DNA of 64,000 nucleotides from Tetragonia tetragonoides (GCA_038025085.1 CM076152.1:26248001-26312000), one strand, 5' to 3'. Counted from the first letter of the stretch, positions 34,350 through 46,173 are shown. Made by a program: numbers and translations. The notes: a model not told the origin generated them from the letters alone.

Positions 34350-37052
34350 ATTATCATTGAAATCATCACCCGCATCAGCATCCGTGCGGAGAACCTCAAA
34401 GTGAACCTCCGACCTCCGTGGCTCATCACCAAAGATCGACGCCGCCAACTGGCTCGAGTCAAAGGAAGAGTGACGGGCAGCCTCCCGATATGGTAGGCAT
34501 TATAGGAGCAGGGACAGGGGGCTGGTAGTAAAGACCACCATAAGGAGCATACCCCGCATACCCAGGGTAAGAAGGATACATCAGCATAGGCATAGGAGTA
34601 GGCTCCACGAACTGAGTCATCCTACTCCCACCAGGACGCTCCGTCCAATGCACATGCTCCCTCTCTCTCTTAGGACTCTCCCTCCGAGGGCTTCTCTCGC
34701 GAGAAGGGCTACGCTCAGGAGAGCTCACAACCTCATAATCAGACATAACCACCTGTCGTGACCGACGAGGAAGGGGTCGACGGTACTCAACCTGCAACCC
34801 ACCAAACATATAAAATACATTTTTCAAAGCATACAACTTTGAAGATGCAAAGTCAAGCTTACCTTATCCAAGTCAGCCCTCGAGCAAGTGCCCTTTGAAA
34901 GAGCTCGAGAAATCCAGGACTTCATAGCATGCATCATCTTGAAGACCTTACCGGTCTGCTCACGGTCAAGCTGTGCAGACAAAAGTTAAATACAAGCATG
35001 AAAAGCAGTAAAAAGCACATGCAACAGGTAAAATTACGAATTTACCCCTAGATGCCCAACTGGAAGAAGAAGGCCCTGGATGTCCTCATCAAGGTCCTCC
35101 TTCATCGGGACCTCTCCCCAACACTCCTTCCCGCCATAGTCCCGATCTCGAACCCGCATATCTGAGACATCCACGTCGACATCATCAACCCGAGGCTCCT
35201 ACAAAGCAAAGAAGGTTAGCAACCAACAAAACAAGAAAGGCATAGAATAAAAAATATGAAAAAAATTCTTATCTTCAAGCCCACAAATGAAGGCATGAGG
35301 CGATCACGACGGAACTACTCGTAGTGCCCCGCAAGGTCCTCCGCAGGCTCCCTCAAATACCGCAAAGCATCTGAGCCCACCATGGCCTCCGCGACCTGCT
35401 CGCGAGACAAGCACCTCACCAAGAACATGGTCGAGGGGGGATCCAAAGGAATCCTCGGTCCCACCACATCAAGATAAACCTGATGGAAGATCCGCTCTCC
35501 CAAATACCACTCGAAAGTGAACGGACTCGCAATCAGGATCCTCTGGTGGTCTATCGCCCTAGATGCCAGGACGGCATCCGAAGCCAACCCATGGTACTTC
35601 GCCCAAGGGAAGTAGTCAATCTACACAAACATGTAACTTAAGATATTTCCACACCAAGAAATACAATGGATGCAATAAAAAGCAAAATTACATTACCTTG
35701 TGTCAGTCTAGGCGCAAGAGGGCCTCCCTATACTGCTGAAGAGTCTGAAAAGGCACAGGACCCCTATGACGCCATGCCCTGCAAACCGGGAAAGCCGACT
35801 CCCATCCCGTAGGCGCCATGTCCGGGAAATGCTCAAAGAACCAAGGCTACATCAAAACATGAAATTAAGCACCATACACTTAAATCATGCAAATCATTAA
35901 ATGAATACAAAGCAAAACGCACCTGCAAGGCCTTCCAAAAACCGCACAACCTCACGGGAGGAAGAGTCGAATGCTTGTATCCCTCATCATTCACGCGGCA
36001 AGCAAACCGCATGCACCTCAAGAGGTTGGCGTAGCCCGGCAACCCCCTGTTGTACTCTCTCACCCTCTCCCAATCCAACAAGTTAGGGAGGTAAATAGCA
36101 TGAATGCGCTCTTCCTTGTCACCAAAGATGGTGGTGGCAAGGAGATAGGCGATGAACATCCTAGCCTTCTGCTCCACCGAGGTAGTTCTCTTGTATCTCG
36201 CATTAGTCAAAGCGGCGTAGAGCTCGCTATAAGAACAATAATTGTGACCCCAGGTGTTCCCCCAAGGGCCGAACAACTCCACCATCTCAGTCTTACGTTT
36301 CCAAATGAAAACGTCATACACAATAGGCGTACCCACGCAAAGCACCCCAGTCAGCATAGCAAACTCCGATGGAGTGATCATCATCTCCCCATTAGGGAAA
36401 TGCAACGTGTTGGTAGTATCCCAAAAACGCTCCGAAGACAAGTGGACAATGCACCTCTTGACTCGCTCAACCGAGTCCGCCGCTTTCATAAGGGGTCCGA
36501 ACCCCGCACCCAAAACTGCACTTTGCACCTCTTGGGCAATGTCTTAAAAAGCTTCACAGAGGAACCATAATTACCATGGGGCTTCAAATTCTGATCGGGT
36601 TCCTATGATGAAATTGACATCCTCTTAGGTTCACATTTCAACCAAATGTTCAATCCTAAGTAAGTTTCTAAGTTCGTTCAAGCCGCGCAACATCGCATGC
36701 GCTACAAACTTGACAATTGCATTCAATCTCTACACAAATTCTACTAAAGGCAAAGCATATAAACTAAAATTGAATGCATAAAACTATGAATTCAAAGTTT
36801 TAGGCTTACCACAAACTTCGAAGCACGGGAGCTCAAGTGAGACTCCGTTCGAAAGAGCAACTCCGACCGATCCCAAACGATGTCAGGCATCCTATCCGAC
36901 CGTGTATACCTATCTTGAGGAAAAGCCACATTGGGCTTCCTCTTGGAAGGCTTGACATGGGAAGGAAAAGCTTTGGTGAAGATGTTAATTTCTTCAACCT
37001 CTTCCCAAACCTCGGCCATTCTACTCCTCTTCTTCGCCAATTTGGGAGCCAT
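34350..37052 (-). pseudogene. Antisense gene asB, copy B
   Basis: Exons equivalent to copy A: 37052-36810, 36602-35923, 35846-35697, 35620-35273, 35198-35046, 34970-34863, 34791 to about 34350. Exon 1 is intact (MAPKLAKKRSRM). Exon 2 has a one-base deletion near 36535, then keeps the PMD-like core (CIVHLSSERFWDTTN, GEMMITPSEFAMLTGV). Exon 3 has TGA at 35703-35705 for Trp; exon 4 has TAG at 35315-35317 for Gln and its splice donor is AT instead of GT. Exon 5 has the Gln that is a stop in copy A. The last exon has lost about 60 bases relative to copy A and carries about 68 extra bases near its end, so the true C-terminus is uncertain. Confidence 0.75.
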
Positions 37053-37317
37053 GAAGAATTATGAGCAAGGCAAGCACGAACAAACAAGCAACAATGGAGA
37101 ATTGGGATTTTCTCTCTCCAAGGGTTTCAAAAACCCACTCTCAAATTCACCTCAAATTTGTGAGAAATCACAAATAAATTTCAAATTATGCAAACCCAAG
37201 AAAATGCAAGAAAAAGAAGCAAATTTGGGCAAGAAATGAAGATTGGGCAACAATGGAGGTAGAGAGAGAGAGTCTCAAAAATTTGGGGCAAAATGACCCA
37301 AAAATTTTCGGTCTCTG

Positions 37318-37520
37318 AACCAGCGCGGCGGCCAGGTTCAGGGCCGCCCAGGCTCAGCAGCCCTGCCGCTGGCCCCGGCGGATGAGCCGCCAGGCCGGGC
37401 GACCCCCCCTCAGCACCTTCGCACGGCGCATTGAGCCGCTGAGCAGGCCCGTTAAGACCGCCCAGCGCTCGGCGGCCCTACGCATGGCCGGCGAATCAAA
37501 TTTTGTGTTCGCCGCCCTCT
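37318..37520 (-). promoter_or_regulatory. GC-rich CAGCGGC motif cluster upstream of asB, copy B
   Basis: Matches 16757-16990: GGCGGCC, GCCGCTG and CAGCGGC words in a GC-rich island upstream of the asB start. Confidence 0.5.
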
Positions 37521-37755
37521 TGGGGTGGGCCCAGGAGTTCAAATTCCGCGCGGGATTGCATTTCTCGACCGTTGGAAGCCCGGGAGATTTGAATATATCG
37601 CCCGGAATAACTCTTTTGCCCCAATAGCCTGGTTTCATATCCCAGGGACCCAGCGTTATCTATTTTTGCAAGCGCAAGCCTTATATCTAATCTGTTACAG
37701 GCACAGGCACTTTATTTTATTTTGTAGGTACAATTTTCAAAACACACGCATCACT

Positions 37756-37980
37756 AAAGCAAAGCAACGCAATGCTCTTTGATGTTGAGGCTATCAAAAT
37801 TAGCGTCACATCGACAACAAATAAAGCAGAGCAACACAACGCTCTTTGACGATGAGGCTATCAAAATTAGCGTCACGTCGACAACCCTTAAAGCAGAGCA
37901 ACACAACGCTCTTTGACGTTGAAGCTATCAAAATTAGTGTCACGTAAGTATCCGCAAAGCAGAGCAACACACCGCTCTTT
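37756..37980 (+). repeat. 67-bp tandem array in the 3' untranslated region, copy B
   Basis: Units start at 37756, 37823, 37890 and 37956 (the last partial). Each carries AAAGCAGAGCAACACAACGC, TCTTTGACG and AAAATTAGCGTCACG words. Same place relative to the PPT as in copy A. Confidence 0.9.
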
Positions 37981-38117
37981 AAACAAACCAGGTAACCCTG
38001 ACCACAAGCGGTCAGGAGTCTATCCTTTCCTTTATTCCTAACTTAAAGCATTTTCAAAAAAAAACATTGCAGGCATTTTTAGCAAATACTTTGACCTTCT
38101 CTTTTACAAGCTCGGCC

Positions 38118-38131
38118 AAAGTGGGGGCTTC
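38118..38131 (+). other. Polypurine tract, Tat copy B
   Basis: AAAGTGGGGGCTTC immediately before TGCAGACACC. Confidence 0.75.
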
Positions 38132-38655
38132 TGCAGACACCCTATTCGGTTCTCATCCCCTGACACCGTAACGCCCGATGATGATGGTAATGGATTAACA
38201 TGGACGTAAGTAGAAAAGGACATTGCTCGGAAATCTAGACCAAAATCGTTGAAACCTCAGTCTTTGGATAACCCTTGTTATAAGGATTCCAACGCCTTTG
38301 ACCTTGCCTCAATCAGGTTCCCGGATCCAGAGATATCGCGTCTCGAAGATTTGGCCCGCCGTATCAGGAGATAACCGCTTAATCCTGGCCCCTTGGGCCA
38401 ACCAAAGGGCAATTTCATAATTTACAGAGCACAAAAAGTCAAAAACCATAGTCACGCGCGCGCTGTTAGGCCCGGCGGCCTTCGCAGGCTGCTCTGCGGC
38501 CAGCGCGTGACAGCGGGGTCCATTAGGCCAGCCGCTAGCATTGGCTGCCTTCCATGTGGCCGCCGAATCGGTTTTTTGGCAGGGCCGAGTATTGGCGCCG
38601 GGCTTCTCGCCCTAATCCCCTAATTTCGTCCCCCAACTCTATAAATACTCCTTTT
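38132..38655 (+). repeat. 3' LTR of Tat copy B, truncated
   Basis: Starts TGCAGACACC like the 5' LTR and ends 8 bases after the TATA box (38640-38647); the remaining two thirds are missing. The next 24 bases (about 38654-38677, TGGGAATTGACTCATGCCCA...) match a piece of the missing LTR part in inverted orientation. Confidence 0.88.
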
Positions 38656-38679
38656 GGGAATTGACTCATGCCCATGGGA

Positions 38680-39999
38680 ATTAACTCGACTACCCACACA
38701 ATCCCAATAATCACCAAATAGCATAATATAATCTGTAGACCACTAAAGAGGGTTCTGTGAGTTCTACACTATTTTTCGTAGTATGATTCTACCCCAAGAC
38801 TCAATTCTCTTATAATTAAAAGTAGTAATACTAACACCAAACAATTACTTATCATATATAGCAACCGGTTACTATCATATATGAATACACTACCAATAAT
38901 CATAGATTTAGCACAGATTAACAATAACTAGTGTATAGGAAGTCTGGGATTAAATAAGGTTGGCATATAGAAATTACACATATTCATCCATAAAAGCACC
39001 TTACTAATATGTATACAGCAAGCATAATTATCAATCTAGCATCCAGAAATCATATACTAGCTAAATGAAATCACCAGAATAAGAAATATAGCATTGTATG
39101 CAATTAAACCATCAAATTTGAAACCGAATAGAAAGTTGGTTATTTGTCAATCGAATAACCCAAGCAATTATGGAAGTCAAACACTTCAATCAATCACTAA
39201 GCACATCTATATAATGAAATCAAATTTATCACATCAAAAATCACAAAAAAATTCAAAACCCAACATCAAGGGTTTATGGTTTTTGGTCACAAACCAACAA
39301 GGAAAGAGAAAAAAGATGTGGGTACTTCATGGGCGGGCGGGCCTAGTGGTCAAAACTCACCCGAGGGTGGTCAGGACAGTGGCAACAACAACAACGACAT
39401 CAACAACGAGAATAAGGGCATGGGAAAGCAATTCTCACAATTGAATAGGAGGAGAGAGAAAACAGCAGGACTCAACCTTCAATAACACAATTCTAGTGTA
39501 TACAATAAAGTTTCAAGGAAAGGGAAAAGCGAAAGAGATGGTGGTGATGGAGAATAATGGTGGTGGTTTTATGCGGGAGAGGAGAGGTAGAGCATCAGAG
39601 AGTGAGGACTTTTGTTTTTTAACGTGATACTCAAGGGGACGGGGCTTCTTCCTTTTCCCTTTCATTTCTTTTTTTCTACTATATATAAAGGAGAGAGGGG
39701 AAGAAACGTCTGGCAAAACACTAGGAAGTTCCGTCATTTTCTAATTTTAACCAAAACACAATTTTAAACCATTAAACTACTTAAAATTTGATTTTTATTT
39801 TATTTAAAATTGAAATCTGGAATTCCCTTTTTTCTTTTAAAATGCTAGATCCAAAACCAATAAATATTTTACTAAATTAAACAACCAAATAAATTAATTC
39901 GACCAAACTATTTGAATAAATCAATGCTAACTCAATATACACAAATTCACTAAAATCAAAATTAATTATTCGAAAATGAATAATTTACAGAGTATTACA
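38680..39999 (-). repeat. LTR-like sequence of the collapsed gypsy remnant
   Basis: On the minus strand it begins TGTAATACTC at 39999, right after a purine-rich tract (about 40000-40016). A TATA-type site TTTATATATA is at 39680-39689, followed on that strand by purine- then pyrimidine-rich leader sequence, as in the Tekay LTRs of this window. Its far end near 38680 is not clearly defined. Confidence 0.5.
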
Positions 40000-40741
40000 T
40001 ACTATTCCCCTTAAAAAAAGTTTCCTCCTCAAGACATAAAGCAACAACAAATACAAGCAATTGTGCAAATCAAAGTTAGTATCACACTACACCCCACTTA
40101 AGGAAGTTTCATCCCCGAAACTAAGTACTAGATTGCAAGAAACATGTACCTGATGCATAACTAAACTTCTCTATGTAAACACTAAATCACATAATCAAAT
40201 AAATACATTCACACAATAGAGGCAGACGAACACAATTCCATGTATAAGATTACTTAATCTTTAATTGCAGATAATTAGCTCACAAATCAAGATTCCATAT
40301 CAATGCAATAAGCACATCGTCATACGGGATTCAACCATAGTCATAATTAAAGAATCTTGATTCATATTATTCAAATGGCATCAACCACATAACATTCTCA
40401 TTAGCCAATATTTAATATTTCCATAATAACTTGCTCTATCATTTACAAGTCAAGCAAACATTCATTTAACAGCTCATTCATAATCAATCATGTAGCACCA
40501 AATTATGAAATCAAAGCACTCCATGCAAAGAGAAGTTTTAAGCACATCAATCCTATCAATATAAGACCCAAGAATGATTACTTGCTATGTCAAGTAATTA
40601 AAAAGCAAAAAACAACACTCCCGACTTTACCATATTTTCAAGAATTCCTACTTGCTAATCTTAAATCAACAGTTCCATCCTAGTATCCAAAAGCAATGCT
40701 AGGATATGAAGATCCATGCGTTAACCCAAACCAAACCTAAC

Positions 40742-40753
40742 GCTCTGATACCA
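40742..40753 (-). other. Primer binding site, tRNA-iMet type
   Basis: Perfect TGGTATCAGAGC on the minus strand, three bases from the TGTGAACCCC end of the LTR-like segment 40757-40834. Confidence 0.75.
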
Positions 40754-40756
40754 ACT

Positions 40757-40834
40757 TGTGAACCCCAGATTTATAACGTGAGTTTATTCATTTTTATTTA
40801 TTTATTTATTATTTAGAAAATCCGGGGTGTTACA
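40757..40834 (-). repeat. 78-bp LTR-like segment next to the PBS
   Basis: On the minus strand it runs from TGTAACACCCC to GGGGTTCACA with an AAATA-rich middle. It has the start and end of a gypsy LTR but is far too short; probably an internally deleted 5' LTR. Confidence 0.45.
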
Positions 40835-41550
40835 TCCTCAGTGGCCAAACTTGAAGATCTGTTTCGAAAGTGATTCGGCAAACGTGGTACAATGGATTTA
40901 GAATATAGATTTGCAGCCAAGGGTTCACTGGAACACCTTCAGACAGCTTCATACTCTTTTTCTTAGATTAGAAAGTTATACTATACAACATATAGTTAGA
41001 GAAAAGAACAATGATGCTGATAAGTTAACCAATTGGTGTAAACAGAGGAGGGGACTTGTATATTCGGATGTAAGAGGGCGGTAAGGGCTCTAGGACTTGT
41101 GTTGCCTTTATTAATGATATTTGCTGTTAAAAAAATACTTAATTGTGAGAAGTTATAATGGTAGTTATACTTGAAAAATTAAATTATGATTGCTTTCCAT
41201 AAACAACGTCATGAGATCGAATGCAATAGGGTTTGAATTGGTGTAGGACATGATAGATCGAGTTATGTCAAGTTTTCACCCGTTACTAGTTACTCCCAGA
41301 GTACAAAACTTAGTTTCTCACAATTTTGCCTAGTTTCTCCCAGTTTGACCCAATTTTTCCCAATTTTTTTTAACTTTGCCCAATTTTAATATCTTGACAT
41401 ATTAAACGTAATAATTAAATATAAAATATATTATTTCAATATATAATAATAAATAAATGCATTGATTTTGTATCTAAACAAAAGTAAAATTCCTTGTTAA
41501 AATAAAAATAATAAAAATAATTATAATAATAATAATAATAAAAATTTTAA

Positions 41551-41583
<33 letters not shown>

Positions 41584-42237
41584 TATTATTATTATTATTA
41601 TTATTATATTCTTACTATTTATTATAATAGTAACTTTCAAAATAATAAATTATTATTATTATATTACTATTAATATTATATTTATTGTTATTATTATTGT
41701 TATAGTAAAAATAGAATAACAATAGTGGTAATAATAAAATATAGTAATAATATTATGTTTTCATTAAAGTTTTTCTTGAATGTAAATTTAATTTCATTAC
41801 TTTCCAAAAGGTTTTGCAGTTAAACTCTAAACTCTCCAAGACTAACAAAGCAAACTCGACAATAAGTGGAATGAATCTATGCACTAACCACATCTTCAAG
41901 CTACCTTCAAGGAAGGGCCTTCGAATATTAGTCCAAGATCTTCTGCCTGCTAGTTATGCTTACAATTATATGCCAGATACCATTTATAACAGTTTCACTA
42001 GGCACACATCTACTACAAGCTAACCATAACAGTTAATAAGGCTAGATAGTAAATACTCTCTCCTCTATTCAAGTCCTTTGCTGTAGCAGCTCTCCCATGT
42101 AGCGTGAGAATAATCTACTTCACAACACTGTCAATAGTGCTTGTCCTTCCTTGAAATATTCTCATATTCCTTTCTTGCAAAACAAAGTATATCACAGCTG
42201 CTGCACAAGCACACATGACTCCCTTTATACTTCTCGC
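40835..42237. other. AT-rich stretch without recognisable genes
   Basis: No protein-coding or RNA gene could be supported. It includes short repeats of a TAGTTTCTCCCA-like word (about 41285-41345), a long AAT/ATT microsatellite, and about 420 bp (41815-42237) of unidentified sequence directly before the Tekay integrase fragment. Confidence 0.5.
41520..41612. repeat. AAT/ATT microsatellite with palindromic centre
   Basis: A run of AAT units turns into a run of ATT units at about 41581, making a nearly perfect inverted repeat of about 30 bases per arm. Confidence 0.85.
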
Positions 42238-43153
42238 GGAAGTCATGAGACTTCATAGTGTACCTGAGGATATTGTTTCTGATAGAGACACGATATTTCT
42301 CTCTAACTTCTGGCAGAAATTACAAGAAGCTTTCGGAAGCAAATTGAAGTTCAGTCTTGCTTTTCATCCTGCAATAGATGGCCAGACAGAAAGAACAATC
42401 CAGACTCTAGAGGATATGCTTCGAGCGTGTGTCCTCGAATATCAAGGTTCGTGGGATAAATACATTCTGTTGATAGAATTCTCTTACAACAATAGCTATC
42501 ATTCGAGTATCGATCGAGCACCATATGAAGCCTTGTATGGTAGGAAGTGTTGATCGCCTGTATGTTGGAACAACATTAGTGAGTTTGCAGTTTTGGATCC
42601 TGAGATGATCCAACAGACTGTCGACATTGTGAAGGTGATTCAGACGAAGGTGCGAAGTGCACAAGATCGCCAGAAATCATATGCAGATAGAGGTCGTAAA
42701 CCTGAAGAAGTTGAGGTAGGAAGCAAGATACTTTTGCGAGTATATCCTACCAAGGGCGTTATGCGTTTTGGTCGTAAGGGGAAGTTGAGTCCTCGTTACA
42801 TTGGACCTTATGAAATCCTAGAGAGGATTGGTGAAGTCACCTATCGTTTAGCTTTACCTGTGGAACTTCAAAAAGTCCACAATATGTTTCACGTCTCTCA
42901 ATTGAAGCGATACATACATGATCCAACTCATGTCGTTCAACCTGAAACGATCGAACTTGATGAGAGTTTGACGTATGAGGAACGTCCGATCGAGATCACC
43001 GACCGCAAAGAGCGCTCGACTCCTACAAAGACCATTCCGATTGTGAAAGTTATTCGGTCCCGTCATGGTCAAGAAGAGGCAACATGGGAAGCTGAATCCA
43101 TGATGCGCAAGAAGTACCCAGAACTCTTTATCGAAGGTACTAATTCCATTTGA
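42238..43153 (+). pseudogene. Integrase C-terminal part and chromodomain, truncated Tekay-type element
   Basis: Starts abruptly at GAAGTCATGAGACTTC, matching 51550 onward. It keeps VSDRDTIFLSNFW and [11 protein letters not shown] (second Asp and Glu of the catalytic triad); the first Asp is lost. One TGA at 42551-42553 (AGA in the sister copy). The C-terminal part is open: GSKILLRVYPTKGVMRFGRKGKL, SPRYIGPYEILERIG, FHVSQLKRYIHD, then the chromodomain RPIEITDRKE, VKVIRSRHGQEEATWEAES, KKYPELF. Ends at TGA 43151-43153. This is better preserved than the equivalent part of the downstream element. Chromodomains steer chromovirus integration to marked chromatin. Confidence 0.88.
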
Positions 43154-43419
43154 GTTTCGGGACGAAACCCTTATTAAGGAGGGTAGAATGTCACACCTAG
43201 TAAATTCGTGTTTTGTTTACCACTTTGCATGAGTTGCATGTTCTGGCATTGCATGCTGCATTGCTAATCGACTTAGATCACAACCGTTGTACACGCATTG
43301 CATTGTCGTTGTCCTAAAATCGTTTTATACCTTCGCATGGGTAAACTCGTTTCGTCGTTGAGAAGTGATTACTTCATGTTTCAGGTTTCGGGACGAAACT
43401 TCTTTTAAGGAGGGTAGAA
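43154..43419 (+). repeat. Duplicated hairpin plus polypurine tract before the Tekay LTR (upstream copy)
   Basis: GTTTCGGGACGAAAC (a perfect 6-bp inverted repeat with a 3-base loop) at 43154-43168 with AAGGAGGGTAGAATG at 43176-43190, and again at 43385-43399 with AAGGAGGGTAGAA at 43407-43419. The second tract abuts the LTR start TGTGATACC. The same pair, with the same 231-bp spacing, lies at 52465-52730. Confidence 0.85.
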
Positions 43420-45983
43420 TGTGATACCCTAATATTTTCTATAATTATAATATCGATGTATAATTCATTTATAAATAACTTTGGAGATTTAAATCGTATA
43501 TTTATTTAACGATTCGATTTACTCAAATTAAGCCATACTAATATTAATTATTTTATGGGAATTTCGGGATATATAATTATCAAATTGAGGGATTTAATTA
43601 AAATGGTTTTGTATATGAATAAAGCTTATTCATATTGTTTTAATTAGCTTGAATTAGCATTTAATTAGTTTTTATTGTTTTAATTAATTTTTAAATCAGA
43701 AAATAATCCTAATTCTAGTAGGTTTTGACTTTACTTGACTAGGAACCTATATAAGCTTAGAGATGGGTCAATTGATCAGTTTACAAAACTGAGCCAAAAA
43801 CCCAAGCCTCTCTCTCTCCTTTCTCTCTCATCTCACACGGCACACTCACACTCTCTCTCTCTCCCAGTCAGTCATCTCTCTCCCCTCCCCCTTGCTCGAC
43901 CGTCCCTCGTCGGAGAACCGCCCGGAGGCCACCGCCCGTGAGCTCTCCCTCTCTCTCTCTCTCTCTATTTCTCACTCGCTCTCTCTCTCTCCCCGTCCTC
44001 TGTTTTGCGCGCTGTGGCCTGTCGCGCCTGGGTGGTGGCCGGCACTGCTGGAGCCACCCCGCGTTTCCTCTCTCCTTCAATCGCTCTCTCTCTCCCTCTC
44101 TCGCAAACTCTTTCTCTCTCTTTCTCTCTCTTGGTCGCCGGTCACTAGCGAGCCCACCGCCGACCATGGTGCTCGGTGGGTGGTGGTAATGGTGATGGGT
44201 CCGACCATGGGTCCCCTTGTGGGTGACCGTGCTCGAGACTTGCACAATAAGTTAGGGTTTCGAATTTTGTATTTTCGTTTTAATTAATTTCGTATTTTCA
44301 GTATTTTTAATAATTGTTTTTATTTTTCTGTACTCGTTCGGAGTCCGAATCCAGATTTTCAAAAGCCTATATTATTGAAATAAATCAAGAAATTTAATAA
44401 AAATATTAGTTTACAGTTTTAGTACTTTTTGGATTTTCGTATTTACTAATTATGTCTCGGTAATTGTTTTTCATTAGGACCAAACGGACAAGCGTGATCG
44501 AATTGTGATTAGCAAGATTACCTACTGCGTAGTGAGCATTTGTTAGGTAAGCGATTGTGCCTACCTCTTTTCAAAATCTCATCAAAGCTATTTTGATGTG
44601 TTATGTGCTAATTTATTATTATTGTAAATTTAATATGCGAAGCATGATTAAATTATATCGTCGTTAATTATGAGAATTTGAAATATATTCTTCGCTGTAA
44701 CTATGATTTATATTGAGTATAATAAGTTTGTGGAGTTTCGTTAATTAATTAGTTCACATGCTAATTATTAAGCATGTATGACGATGTTGAATTTCTAATA
44801 TTATTATGATATAATAATATGTGCTATTTGGAATGGGATATTATTGAGTGCTAATGAGCACCTATTATATTTGTTCGATGTTAATTGTAAAAGTGAAATT
44901 TTTGGATATCATGATTTACTGCCGAAGTGTTGCGGACATTTCGTTAGACATATATGAAGCATGATTATTGTTACTATGCCTTTATGTCATTATCGTTACT
45001 ATTATTCATTATCATGAGCATGAAATAAAGTAGTATGTCGTGGTCTCGTTGTACCACTAGGTCAATCAATGCAAGTATGTGAATTGAATTAAATGAGAAT
45101 AAGACTCCTAATGGATGCCTAGGAGTAGTCGAGCTATCGAGATTTATCTAATTGATGTAGTCTAGGGATGCGTGATTCCCAAGTTACGTTTATGGACACC
45201 TCGTAGTGTGTTCCGGACGGATCATTCCCCATTGTTTAATTCTCTACATATTGATTATTATGTTAGAGGTAGTGTGAGTATACACCAGAGTAAGTCCATG
45301 GCATGTGTATATCTGTCTATGAACAGTATGGGTAATCGCTGTTCTATTCGCTCTCTTATTACTCTAATCAAGATGGTTTATCTATTTGTATTCGAATGAT
45401 CACTAAAGCAAGAAATGCAGTAATTGAATATTGAGTATGCGTGTGCTTGATTGTATGACTACTTGTGCATGCAAATGAATTTAAATGATTCTTCTAAAAC
45501 CAAGGTAAGGTTTGCGAAAGTGTTTTTACTGGGTATGGACGATGTTTATTCAGTTTATCTGATTTTTGTTTTCTTTTGTTTCTTCTCTTTTCTTCTGTAC
45601 CTTGTTTCCGTCACGGAAACCAAAGTGCAGGTGTAGCTGAGTGAGGACGGATTCATTTGAAGGTTGAATGTGGGATGTTTCTTTGGAACTACTGATTATT
45701 GGTTACTTTGGATTATTTGGGATTTTGGTTTGTGCCCTTTAAGGCAAAGTTGTAATAAAACTATAATGGACATAAGACCGCTGGATATACAACTCTGATA
45801 TTTATGTTTAATTTGTTTAGATACTTCCTTTGATACCTAGTTTTCCTTTTTGGTTAGCATTTACTCCTTAGCGATAAATGTTGCACTAACTACCCTTGGG
45901 TCCTTGGCGGTTCAGTGGTGTCGAGTCGTGGATAGCGACGTCGATAGTTCCCTGGAAATCGTTGCGAATTCGGGGGTGTTACA
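43420..45983 (+). repeat. Tekay LTR 1 (5' LTR), 2564 bp
   Basis: TGTGATACCC to GGGGTGTTACA, followed by the PBS. TATA box TATATAAG at 43748-43755, then a long CT-rich stretch (about 43808-44135) that would be the start of the transcript, then 1.8 kb of AT-rich R/U5. It is preceded by the 3' end of another copy's pol, so it is shared by two partial elements. The solo-type copy at 59606 confirms where the LTR starts. Confidence 0.9.
45505..45630 (+). other. Probable intron in the transcribed part of Tekay LTR 1
   Basis: Donor CCAAG|GTAAGG, a long T/C-rich tract (about 45565-45605) and acceptor AAAGTGCAG|GTG; 126 nt. The same sites, same length, stand at 56601-56726 in LTR 2. Read from the sequence only. 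Confidence 0.5.
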
Positions 45984-45985
45984 AA

Positions 45986-45997
45986 TGGTATCAGAGC
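45986..45997 (+). other. Primer binding site, tRNA-iMet type
   Basis: TGGTATCAGAGC two bases after the LTR end TTACA. Confidence 0.88.
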
Positions 45998-46173
45998 CCT
46001 AAGTTTAAAAGGTTTCATAGGTTTAATAAATGAATTAATAAAGATTAGTTTCACTTTGGGGAAAATAAAATGTAATTAAAGCGTTGAGCGTAGTAGCCCT
46101 AGAAGTTAGGAATTTCTTGAAATCACCTTAATTGTGATTTAAATATTCTTGTTGTTTGATTGCCTTTTTGTAG

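Larger units (their letters stand above)
22302..38655 (+). mobile_element. Tat-lineage LTR retrotransposon, copy B (near complete)
   Basis: Order: 5' LTR 22302-23913, PBS, leader, gag, protease, RT, RNase H, second RNase H, integrase, antisense asA, antisense asB, 67-bp tandem array, PPT, truncated 3' LTR. About 16.4 kb as seen. It inserted into the integrase of the element at 19015-22301. Copy A keeps some features better and copy B others, so each can be used to spot lesions in the other. It is defective. Confidence 0.92.
38656..40834 (-). mobile_element. Collapsed gypsy-type remnant, minus strand
   Basis: From right to left: a 78-bp LTR-like end, a tRNA-iMet PBS, about 700 bp of non-coding internal sequence, two PPT-like tracts and about 1.3 kb of LTR-like sequence with a TATA box. 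No gag or pol is left. The signals fit a gypsy element reduced by internal deletion, or a non-autonomous derivative. The left edge abuts the broken LTR of Tat copy B. Confidence 0.5.

Noticed and set aside
35971..36570. 199-codon plus-strand ORF in copy B
   Set aside because: Shadow of asB exon 2, as in copy A.
43892..44287. Long plus- and minus-strand ORFs in CT-rich stretches (also 53050-53650 and 59912-60501)
   Set aside because: They are products of CT/GA microsatellites in the LTR leader (Ser-Leu or Arg-Glu repeats) and appear in several frames on both strands.
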